In this document: positions 6,764 through 12,772 of the stretch, in pieces
Numbering within the stretch: position 1 is the stretch's first letter
Layout of the letters: each line of letters starts with the position of its first letter
Origin: an uncultured Ruminococcus sp.
GTDB taxonomy: Bacteria; Bacillota; Clostridia; Oscillospirales; Ruminococcaceae
Length of the DNA stretch: 14,336 nucleotides
Direction of reading: 5' to 3'
NCBI GenBank assembly: GCA_946183385.1
Contig: CAMHBN010000020.1
Span: 1 to 14,336, forward strand
Program-made: the position numbers and the translations under genes
The notes under the pieces: model-generated
Seen by the model: the letters and a program-made list of their open reading frames with translations, nothing else
What the model was told of the DNA's origin: nothing
The model's database searches: none

Positions 6764-7471
6764 TTATTCCTCTTCCTCTGCTTCAAATTTATAGCCTACG
6801 CCCCATACGGTCTTGAGAGCCCATTTATCGGAAACTCCCTCGAGCTTTTCGCGGAGGCGCTTGATGTGGACGTCGATGGTACGCGAATCGCCGTAGTATT
6901 CAAAGCCCCAGACCTCATCGAGGAGCTGGTCGCGGGTGTAAACTCTGTTCGGGTTGGAAGCGAGATAGTAGAGAAGCTCGAGCTCCTTGGGGGGAGTGTC
7001 GATATTCTTGCCGTTGACCTTGAGCTCATAGCGTGTCATATTGACAGAGAGCCTGTCATAGCGGACTTCCTTTATCTCGGGCTCGACGTTGACATTGCCG
7101 ACTCTGCGGGTAACGGCATTGATACGGGCGATGACCTCCTTGGCGTCGAAGGGCTTGACGATATAGTCGTCAGCGCCGAGTTCAAGACCGATGACCTTGT
7201 CGATAGTCTCGCCCTTAGCGGTTATCATAATGATCGGAACGTTGGACTTCTTGCGAATTTCGCGGCAGACCTGCCAGCCGTCCATTCCGGGGAGCATTAT
7301 ATCAAGGAGCACCATATCGGGCTTGAGAGCGTTGAACTTAACAACAGCCTCCTCGCCGTCGTGCGAGAGGATTACGCTGTAGCCGTCCTTTTCGAGGTAG
7401 AGCCTGAGGAGATCGCAGATATTCTTGTCGTCATCGACGATAAGGACCTTCAGACTTTTTTCGTTTGCCAT
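6764..7471 (-). CDS. OmpR/PhoB-family response regulator
   Basis: This 235-residue two-component transcription factor has an N-terminal receiver domain (about 1-120). The acidic pocket is in VDDD (12-15), the phosphorylation site is Asp57 in LLDIMLPGMDG, with Thr84 and Lys106 in VKPF. The C-terminal winged helix (about 135-232) carries PPKELELLYYLA, the recognition region SRTIDVHIKRLREKL and the closing VWGVGYKF. ATG 7471 is 7 bases after AAGAGGG. It is the first gene of the regulator-kinase-htrA operon and has its own consensus promoter. Regulation of htrA and autoregulation are inferred from the layout, not shown. Confidence 0.95.
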   Translation of the reverse strand: MANEKSLKVLIVDDDKNICDLLRLYLEKDGYSVILSHDGEEAVVKFNALKPDMVLLDIMLPGMDGWQVCREIRKKSNVPIIMITAKGETIDKVIGLELGADDYIVKPFDAKEVIARINAVTRRVGNVNVEPEIKEVRYDRLSVNMTRYELKVNGKNIDTPPKELELLYYLASNPNRVYTRDQLLDEVWGFEYYGDSRTIDVHIKRLREKLEGVSDKWALKTVWGVGYKFEAEEEE

Positions 7472-7517
7472 AATATGACCCTCTTTCCATGAAAATTTGA
7501 ATAAATTATCACTTTAT

Positions 7518-7546
7518 ATTATAAACCATTTTAAATAGAATGTCAA
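7518..7546 (-). promoter_or_regulatory. Consensus sigma-A promoter of the regulator-kinase-htrA operon
   Basis: On the minus strand a perfect TTGACA (7546-7541) and a perfect TATAAT (7523-7518) are separated by exactly 17 bases in AT-rich sequence. Transcription would start near 7511, leaving a leader of about 40 bases. A promoter this close to consensus suggests strong basal transcription, which fits the presence of a terminator after the first gene. Confidence 0.92.
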
Positions 7547-7613
7547 TAAAATTCCGTAAAATATCGTTACATAATTATTCACAAATTTTCATTGTTGGCA
7601 GATGCATTACACC

Positions 7614-7761
7614 GCAATTGTTACTCACCGAAAGCAGACTATGCCTTTTGTACAGATTGAGCGAGCTTGCGAGCGACAACGTAGTTAGGGGTTCGGGGAG
7701 TGCGCTCCCCGACAGGGTCTGGGACAGCGTCCCAGCGGAGTGCAGAGGCAGAGCCTCTGCA
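7614..7761 (+). repeat. Triloop palindrome array, copy B
   Basis: A lead-in of about 85 bases (7614-7698) aligns almost gaplessly with 12521-12606; shared blocks are gcaattg, ccgaaagcagacta, gagcgagc and agttagggg. Three perfect hairpins follow: 7694-7711 (CGGGGAG, loop TGCG, CTCCCCG), 7719-7735 (CTGGGAC, loop AGC, GTCCCAG) and 7741-7761 (TGCAGAGGC, loop AGA, GCCTCTGCA). The array lies between the purH terminator and the response regulator promoter. The adjoining 7547-7613 stretch is AT-rich and shows nothing recognisable. Confidence 0.85.
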
Positions 7762-7789
7762 AAGAAAAGCTCCCCAAAGAGGGGAGCTT
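7762..7789 (-). terminator. Intrinsic terminator of the purine cluster
   Basis: On the minus strand AAGCTCCCC (7789-7781) pairs over 9 bp with GGGGAGCTT (7775-7767) around a 5-base loop. TTTTCTTT follows (7768-7761, the first two Ts being part of the stem). It starts 5 bases after the stop of the last purine gene, so it ends that transcription unit just before the palindrome array. Confidence 0.88.
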
Positions 7790-7794
7790 CTGAA

Positions 7795-8976
7795 TCAGTG
7801 ATGGAACAGGCGGATGCCTGTGAATGCCATAGCGATGTTGTACTTGTTGCAGGTCTCGATGACGTTGTCGTCGCGGATAGAGCCGCCGGGCTCGGCTATG
7901 TACTCAACGCCCGACTTCTTAGCGCGCTCGATGTTGTCGCCGAAGGGGAAGAACGCATCTGAGCCGAGGCAAACGCCCGTATTCTTAGCGAGCCAAGCCT
8001 TCTTCTCCTCGACTGTGAATACAGCGGGCTTTACCTTGAATATTCTCTGCCACTCGCCCTCGCGGAGCACGTCCTCGTACTCGTCGCCGATGTAAACGTC
8101 GATAGCGTTGTCGCGGTCTGCGCGGCGGATATCGTCAACGAACTGCAAGCCCATTACCTGCGGGGACTGTCTCAGCCACCAGTTGTCAGCCTTCTGTCCT
8201 GCGAGGCGTGTGCAGTGGATACGCGACTGCTGACCTGCGCCGATACCGATAGCCTGACCGTCCTTGACGTAGCATACCGAGTTCGACTGCGTATATTTCA
8301 GCGTGATGAGCGAGATGAGGAGGTCGTCCTTCTTGTCGTCGGGGATATCCTTGTTCTCGGTGACAACGTTGGAGAGGAGCTCGCGGTTGATGTCGAGCTC
8401 ATTGCGTCCCTGCTCGAAGGAAACGCCGTAAACCTGCTTTGTCTCGATGGGAGCGGGCTTGTAGCTCGCGTCCATTTTGAGTATGCAGTATGTACCCTTG
8501 CGCTTGGACTTGAGTATCTCGAGTGCCTCGGGGTCGTAATCGGGTGCGATAACGCCGTCCGATACCTCACGCTGTATCATCTTGGCTGTGCAGACGTCCA
8601 CCTTGTCGGAGAGGGCGATGAAGTCGCCGTAGGAGGACATTCTGTCAGCTCCGCGTGCTCTTGCGTAAGCGCTCGCGAGAGGTGTGAGCACGCCGAGGTC
8701 GTCTACCCAGTATATTTTTTTGAGGTCGTCGCTGAGAGGTCTGCCGATAGCTGCTCCCGCGGGCGATACGTGCTTGAATGAAGTAGCCGCGCATACTCCC
8801 GTAGCCGCCTTCAGCTCCTTCACGAGCTGCCAGCCGTTGAGAGCGTCGAGCAGATTGATGTAGCCGGGACGTCCGCAGAGCACCTCTATCGGGAGCTCGC
8901 TGCCGTCAGCCATATAAACTCTTGACGGCTTCTGATTGGGGTTACAGCCGTACTTTAACTGCATTTCGTTTGACAT
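7795..8976 (-). CDS. purH: AICAR transformylase without the IMP cyclohydrolase domain
   Basis: This 393-residue protein should transfer a formyl group from 10-formyl-THF to AICAR, giving FAICAR, the ninth step of IMP synthesis. It has the catalytic Lys-His pair in SFKHVSPAG (Lys68, His69), plus NSVCYVKDGQAIGIGAGQQSR (split, 232-252), SDAFFPF (339-345) and EPGGSIRDD (362-370). Bacterial PurH is about 510-530 residues with an N-terminal MGS-like cyclohydrolase domain; that domain is wholly absent and the protein starts near the transformylase part. ATG 8976 follows AGGAGGACATTATC. The missing activity is supplied by the PurO-type gene just upstream. It is the last gene of the cluster. Confidence 0.93.
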   Translation of the reverse strand: MSNEMQLKYGCNPNQKPSRVYMADGSELPIEVLCGRPGYINLLDALNGWQLVKELKAATGVCAATSFKHVSPAGAAIGRPLSDDLKKIYWVDDLGVLTPLASAYARARGADRMSSYGDFIALSDKVDVCTAKMIQREVSDGVIAPDYDPEALEILKSKRKGTYCILKMDASYKPAPIETKQVYGVSFEQGRNELDINRELLSNVVTENKDIPDDKKDDLLISLITLKYTQSNSVCYVKDGQAIGIGAGQQSRIHCTRLAGQKADNWWLRQSPQVMGLQFVDDIRRADRDNAIDVYIGDEYEDVLREGEWQRIFKVKPAVFTVEEKKAWLAKNTGVCLGSDAFFPFGDNIERAKKSGVEYIAEPGGSIRDDNVIETCNKYNIAMAFTGIRLFHH

Positions 8977-9002
8977 GATAATGTCCTCCTGTTATTATTG
9001 TT

Positions 9003-9024
9003 ATCCGAGAGCCTGCCCTCGGAT
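9003..9024 (-). other. Hairpin between purO and purH
   Basis: ATCCGAG (9003-9009) pairs with CTCGGAT (9018-9024) around an 8-base loop, directly after the purO stop. On the minus strand it is followed by AACAATAATAAC and the purH ribosome binding site, not by a T run, so it is unlikely to terminate. On the plus strand it is followed by ATTTTTAC, but no plus-strand gene precedes it. It could protect the upstream mRNA or mark a processing site. Confidence 0.45.
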
Positions 9025-9028
9025 ATTT

Positions 9029-9742
9029 TTACTTGTTCTTGTTGACGATACGAGTTTCCTCTGTGCCGTCTTCGAGGTTCACGTAGCGCACAAACAGCGA
9101 CACCTTGTTGTCGGCGTTGAGGCTGTTCCAGAGCATATCAGTGAACTCGAATATGCTGCCGCTGATACCTACAAGCTTGGGCTCGCCCTCAAAGCTCGGG
9201 AGCGGGTTGCCGTCGCCCATATAGGTGTGGATGAAGTGTCCCTCGCCCGCTATCGGATTGGTGTAGCTGAATGTATATCTCTGGCACGAATCGGGGTTGC
9301 CGTTAGCGCTCTTGAGTATCGACATCGCGTAGTTGAAGCCCTTGTCGTCGAAGCGGAGAATGCCCGAGATTCGGGGCGTATAGTTGGGAGCGTCGTCCTC
9401 GAACTCGCGCGAGCGGAGCGACTGCTCGAATGTGTACTGCTTGTCCATGAGCTCGTAGATTGTGTCGGTCTGGTCGCCGTTGGTGACGATGAGCTTGTTG
9501 CCGAGCACTCTCACGGGAGCATAAATGATGAGGTGCGGGTCGGTGAGCTTCGACGGGTCGAACGCCTCAGTGCGGATACCCTTGCCCTCCTCGATGAATA
9601 CGCGGTTGCGGCTGTTTTCGCTTCTGCCCATGATGAAGTAAGCGGTAACAGCGTACTTGCCGTCCTCGGACTTACCGATGATGATACCTCTTCCGGGGTA
9701 TGCGTTGGAGCTGAGCTCCTGTGCCAGATCAAGCTTTTTCAT
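9029..9742 (-). CDS. purO: PurO-type IMP cyclohydrolase
   Basis: This 237-residue protein should close the ring of FAICAR to IMP, the last step of de novo purine synthesis. It resembles the archaeal PurO fold (IMP_cyclohyd, PF07826): an N-terminal AYPGRGIIIGKSEDGK (14-29), then GRSENSRNR (39-47), the middle NYTPRISG, and the late PSFEGEPKLVGISG. It has no similarity to the MGS-type cyclohydrolase of normal PurH. ATG 9742 follows AAGGAG by 9 bases; an upstream in-frame start would read through the repeat. It is 52 bases upstream of the stand-alone transformylase, which needs exactly this partner. The call is strong from the pairing and the motifs; it was not checked against a profile. Confidence 0.87.
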   Translation of the reverse strand: MKKLDLAQELSSNAYPGRGIIIGKSEDGKYAVTAYFIMGRSENSRNRVFIEEGKGIRTEAFDPSKLTDPHLIIYAPVRVLGNKLIVTNGDQTDTIYELMDKQYTFEQSLRSREFEDDAPNYTPRISGILRFDDKGFNYAMSILKSANGNPDSCQRYTFSYTNPIAGEGHFIHTYMGDGNPLPSFEGEPKLVGISGSIFEFTDMLWNSLNADNKVSLFVRYVNLEDGTEETRIVNKNK

Positions 9743-9785
9743 AGTGATTAACTCCTTTCGGATTGATTTGATTGTTCGTATATTT

Positions 9786-9850
9786 GCGGGCGGACGCGCA
9801 ATGCGCGTCCCTACATATACCCTGTAGGGACGGCCATCGGTCGTCCGCAA
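9786..9850. repeat. TACA half-units in tail-to-tail pair
   Basis: The plus-orientation half (9786-9814) has stem GGACGCGC/GCGCGTCC, loop AAT, then CTACA. The minus-orientation half (9823-9850) has stem GGACGGCC/GGTCGTCC with one G-U pair and loop ATC. Here the TACA ends face each other across TATACCC. In the units at 2528-2610 and 13837-13923 the TACA ends are on the outside. The unit fills the gap between the PF06541-like gene and purO. The rest of that gap holds the purO ribosome binding site and no clear promoter. Confidence 0.8.
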
Positions 9851-9861
9851 GTGTGAGTGAA

Positions 9862-10482
9862 TTATGTGGTAAGCGGCAGATTCTGAATGAACGCCGCTGC
9901 TTCCGCAAGCTTCGGCGTGTAGCCAGTCGCCTTTGTGACAATGAAGTCCGTGACGACTATCACGAGGACGACAATGGCAATTATATTGATAGCCCTTCGG
10001 CTCGGCTTGCTGAGAAGCCAGTCGAAGAACGGCTGAACAACGTACATAAAGAGCAGACCGCCCAGTCCGAAGCGAATGGACGTGCTCAGCGCGATACGTG
10101 CCTGGAAATTATACTTGTAGCGGGAGTAGGTCTGCCACGGCCACGAGCCCTTGGTGAATTCGAGCACATAAGAAGCGGCGAGCTCGACTGCCGTAGCGAC
10201 GAGCATACACCCGAGGAAGATTAGCAGAGGCTTCACCAGTATCTCCACGGTGAGGCTGTACTTTTTCTTCTTGAACCACCCGAAGCACAGCAGGAAGAGC
10301 AGAGCTCCCGTGCCGTATATCGGGCAGTAGGGACCGAACAGCTCGCCTCTGTTGTGGAAGCCCCAGCGGTACACGACGACCTCGAGGAAGACCTCATAGC
10401 ACCAGCCCAGCACCGCGTACATCCAGAAGCAGAGAAACAGCTTCTGCACGGTCTGTTTTTCCTTTATCTCGGCGAAGCTCAT
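9862..10482 (-). CDS. PF06541-like multi-pass membrane protein
   Basis: This 206-residue protein has about five membrane segments: roughly 14-36, 55-70, 82-107, 137-156 and 165-183. The conserved features match the family annotated as putative ABC-transporter type IV: LGWCYEVF (25-32), NRGELFGPYCPIYGTGALL (44-62), and ELAASYVLE followed by WPWQTYS and GLGGLLFMYVVQP (139-151). The function of this family is not established, and the ABC label should not be read as proof of transport. ATG 10482 overlaps the purN stop as ATGA, so translation is coupled to purN. Whether it has any part in purine metabolism cannot be told from the sequence. Confidence 0.8.
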   Translation of the reverse strand: MSFAEIKEKQTVQKLFLCFWMYAVLGWCYEVFLEVVVYRWGFHNRGELFGPYCPIYGTGALLFLLCFGWFKKKKYSLTVEILVKPLLIFLGCMLVATAVELAASYVLEFTKGSWPWQTYSRYKYNFQARIALSTSIRFGLGGLLFMYVVQPFFDWLLSKPSRRAINIIAIVVLVIVVTDFIVTKATGYTPKLAEAAAFIQNLPLTT

Positions 10483-11102
10483 AAGACGTAAGCCTTTCCG
10501 TCGCGTATCTCTATCCTGTCCTGACAGAAGAGCGAAACAGCCTCGGGGAGTATCTTCCACTCAGCCTGCTCCATAATGCGCTTCTGGAGCGTTTCGGGCG
10601 TGTCGCCGTTCTCTACGGGTACAGCCTTCTGCACGATTATCGGTCCGCCGTCGCAGACCTCGGTCACGAAATGCACGGTCGCGCCCGAGAGCTTCACTCC
10701 TGCCGCGAGCGCCGCTTCGTGGACGTGCAGCCCGTAGAAGCCCTTGCCGCAGAAGCTCGGTATCAGCGCGGGGTGTACATTCATCATCTTATAGGGGAAC
10801 GCCTTCACTATCTGCTCGTCGAGTATGGTCATAAAGCCCGCATACACCACGAGGTCAGCCTTCTCCGCGATAAGCGCGTCGGTGACGGCTTTCGTGTAGG
10901 AGGCGATGTCGGCGTAGTCCTTTCGCGGTATAACGAGGCTCTTTATGCCGTTCCGAGCGGCACGCTCAAGCGCATAAACGCCGGGCTTTGATGCGATAAC
11001 GCAGGTTATCCTGCCGTTCTTGATGATACCCGACTTCTCGGCGTCGATAAGTGCCTGAAGGTTCGTGCCTCCTCCCGAAACGAGGACAGCTATGTTTTTC
11101 AT
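10479..11102 (-). CDS. purN: Phosphoribosylglycinamide formyltransferase (GART)
   Basis: This 207-residue enzyme formylates GAR with 10-formyl-THF, the third step of IMP synthesis. The phosphate-binding loop is VLVSGGGTNLQAL (6-18). The catalytic residues correspond to Asn108 and His110 in MNVHPALIPSF, and Asp151 in TEVCDGGPIIVQ. Length is normal for the family (about 190-215). ATG 11102 follows AGGAGG with about 8 bases of spacer. It starts 15 bases after the DUF3592-like gene and overlaps the PF06541-like gene by 4 bases, so both membrane protein genes are built into the operon. Confidence 0.97.
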   Translation of the reverse strand: MKNIAVLVSGGGTNLQALIDAEKSGIIKNGRITCVIASKPGVYALERAARNGIKSLVIPRKDYADIASYTKAVTDALIAEKADLVVYAGFMTILDEQIVKAFPYKMMNVHPALIPSFCGKGFYGLHVHEAALAAGVKLSGATVHFVTEVCDGGPIIVQKAVPVENGDTPETLQKRIMEQAEWKILPEAVSLFCQDRIEIRDGKAYVL

Positions 11103-11117
11103 CTTGTGCTCCTCCTG

Positions 11118-11585
11118 TCAGCGAAAAATAATCATCAGAAGCACGAGCAGAGCGGGAACGCTTCCGAAAATGATAAATTTGTAGTAATCCTTCACGAGGT
11201 CGTTTTCCTTGTTCGCGAAGTAGAAGAAAATGGGGTCATCGGGGTCGTAGCATATCATTTCCTGCGAGCCTATCTCGTACCTCTGCACGTTATCGGCTAC
11301 GGAATAGACCGAGCTGACAGGTCTGCCGTCCTCAGTCTCGTATTTGACTATGGGGTAGTAGTGCCTGACCACCTCAGTGGCGATATGGTAGTCGGATATG
11401 GTCGCGAACACCGCAACGGAGCGGCTCTGACGCTTTCTCACGGACGATATGTGCCACAGGAAGAGCGCCACCATCATCACGTAAATGCCGAGCAGTCCGT
11501 ACAGCAGGCAGTTATAGTGGAACGTGATACCGACTGTCAGTAGCGAAGCCGCCGCCCAGATACAGTCGGCTAATCCTATCTTCAT
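11118..11585 (-). CDS. DUF3592-like membrane protein
   Basis: This 155-residue protein has hydrophobic segments at about 5-22 and 26-46, and a C-terminal helix at about 137-154. Between them lies a soluble part with YYPIVKYETEDGRPV (76-90) and YEIGSQEMICYDPDDP (103-118). The pattern (YYPxVxYxxxDGRxV ... YxxGxxxxIxYDPDDP) is the hallmark of DUF3592, a family with no known function. ATG 11585 is preceded by GAGGTG, which begins right after the expansin stop, only 13 bases upstream of this start; the two are probably co-translated. An in-frame N-terminal extension would run into the expansin gene and is not supported. Confidence 0.8.
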   Translation of the reverse strand: MKIGLADCIWAAASLLTVGITFHYNCLLYGLLGIYVMMVALFLWHISSVRKRQSRSVAVFATISDYHIATEVVRHYYPIVKYETEDGRPVSSVYSVADNVQRYEIGSQEMICYDPDDPIFFYFANKENDLVKDYYKFIIFGSVPALLVLLMIIFR

Positions 11586-11598
11586 AGCGCACACCTCT

Positions 11599-12468
11599 TT
11601 ATTTCGGGAACTGCACGTGTCCCGGTATGATTTCTGTGTCGTCAGTCGAGAGCGGTATGCCCTTATCGACGATGACCTGTCCGTAGATGTCGGTGATACG
11701 GAAATCGAACGGACCCGCGCCCATTTCGCGCGACTCGAAGTAATTGTAGGCACGGCGCTCTATCTCGACCCACTCGCCGTCCTTCATATATTCGAGCCTT
11801 GTAATCGGGTAGCGGTGGTTGCGCACCTGCACACCGCACCAGAACTGCGTAGTGCCCTCCTTGTACTTGTAGCACACGGGAGCATCCTCCGCGGAATCGA
11901 GCGGGACTATCTTCCAGCTGACGGGAACCCGTCCCTTTTCCACGGGAGCTATCAGCGGGAAAGCGTCGGTGTAGAGGTCGAGGTCGCCCTTTTTGCCCTC
12001 GGGGAGCTCGTCCGTCACGAGCATATTTATCGTGCCGAGCTCGCCTGTGACTTCAAGGTAAGCACCTGCAAGCTGTGCGCAGTTGTAGTCGGAGTGGTTC
12101 ATCGCAACTATCCAGTAATCACGGGAGACGGGGTCGAGCATAGCGTGACCGCCCTCGTAACCGCCGCCGTAGAACGTGCCCTCGCCCGTGTGGACGGTGC
12201 CCTTCGGTTCGAGGATACAGTCTTCGTCGATGGTGTAGTCGCTGTCGTATCCGCCCGAAGAAGATACGGGCTTGCCGAGCACGAAGTCGGAGACGGCTTG
12301 GAGCTCCGTCTTGTCCGCGCCCGACTGTCGAGCCGCGACGATGTCGAAGGTATCGACGCGCCCGTCGGAGTTGTAGTCCATAGGGATATTTCCCGCCGAG
12401 AAAGCGGGAGTAACAGCGGTGAGCATCATAGTCACCGCGGCACTTGCCGTAACGATGATTTTTTTCAT
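11599..12468 (-). CDS. Secreted bacterial expansin with N-terminal dockerin-like module
   Basis: This 289-residue secreted protein should loosen plant cell walls without hydrolysis. A signal peptide (about 1-25) is followed by a single dockerin-type calcium loop at 31-42 (Asp31, Asn33, Asp35, Asp39, Asp42) and a helix ending near 66. An Asp/Ser linker follows, then the two expansin domains (about 92-289). Alignment from memory to Bacillus YoaJ/EXLX1 is clear: Asp153 and Asp164 match its key Asp71 and Asp82, and VQVRNHRYP and the C-terminal GHVQFP are nearly identical. Of the aromatic cellulose-binding patch (W125, W126, Y157) it has Phe209, Trp210 and Tyr241. Thr98 is kept; EXLX1 Thr14 and Tyr73 are Tyr100 and Leu155. 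ATG 12468 follows AAGGTGATG. It lies between purM and purN, which is unexpected. Confidence 0.9.
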   Translation of the reverse strand: MKKIIVTASAAVTMMLTAVTPAFSAGNIPMDYNSDGRVDTFDIVAARQSGADKTELQAVSDFVLGKPVSSSGGYDSDYTIDEDCILEPKGTVHTGEGTFYGGGYEGGHAMLDPVSRDYWIVAMNHSDYNCAQLAGAYLEVTGELGTINMLVTDELPEGKKGDLDLYTDAFPLIAPVEKGRVPVSWKIVPLDSAEDAPVCYKYKEGTTQFWCGVQVRNHRYPITRLEYMKDGEWVEIERRAYNYFESREMGAGPFDFRITDIYGQVIVDKGIPLSTDDTEIIPGHVQFPK

Positions 12469-12485
12469 AACATCACCTTGTCGAA

Positions 12486-12513
12486 CGGAACGCCGAGGGC
12501 GGCGTTCCCTACA
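12486..12513 (+). repeat. Single TACA half-unit palindrome
   Basis: An 8-bp stem GGAACGCC (12487-12494) and GGCGTTCC (12501-12508) encloses loop GAGGGC and ends CTACA. Compared with the half-unit at 2582-2610 (GGGACGCC/GGCGTCCC) one stem pair has changed from G-C to A-T on both arms, a compensatory change. It lies 18 bases upstream of the expansin start. Confidence 0.8.
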
Positions 12514-12520
12514 TTGTTTC

Positions 12521-12772
12521 GCAATTGCTTCCCGCCGAAAGCAGACTACGCCGTCTGAACAGAGTGAGCGAGCAAAGCGAGCGGCAACGAAGTTAGGGGG
12601 CAGGGGAACTGTGTTCCCCTGCGGGGTTCGGGGCAGAGCCCCGACGGGTCAAGGGCAGGCTCAACGAGCCCGTCCCCTCTGTCAGCTTTGCTGACATCTC
12701 CCCGCACTGCGGGGAGTCACCCTTGCGGATTCCAAAGGCAGAGCCTTTGGCGGGTCAAGGGCAGAGCCCTTG
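12521..12772 (+). repeat. Triloop palindrome array, copy C (seven hairpins)
   Basis: After the lead-in shared with copy B (12521-12606) come seven hairpins. They are 12601-12621 (9 bp, loop TGT), 12629-12643 (6 bp, AGA), 12658-12670 (5 bp, AAC), 12681-12695 (6 bp, TTT), 12698-12716 (8 bp, ACT), 12732-12750 (8 bp, AGA) and 12756-12772 (7 bp, AGA). The stems are unrelated in sequence but each is perfectly self-complementary. The connector CGGGTCAA recurs twice. The array fills most of the roughly 300 bases between purM and the expansin gene; no gene or promoter is recognisable there. The last hairpin ends one base before the complement of the purM stop codon. Confidence 0.88.

Noticed and set aside
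9003..9030. Plus-strand terminator (stem plus ATTTTTAC) between purH and purO
   Set aside because: No plus-strand gene or promoter precedes it; the T run corresponds to the end of the purO coding sequence on the minus strand. It is kept only as a hairpin of unknown role.
11524..12558. Long plus-strand open frame (344 codons) over the expansin and DUF3592-like genes
   Set aside because: It lies antisense to well-recognised proteins, has no ribosome binding site or family pattern, and its length follows from the codon bias of the opposite strand. The same holds for the open frames at 8936-9751, 8215-8781, 6866-7492 and 3426-4214.
12601..12772. CRISPR array
   Set aside because: The repeated units are palindromes of differing sequence and size with short irregular connectors; there is no constant repeat with unique spacers and no cas gene in the window.
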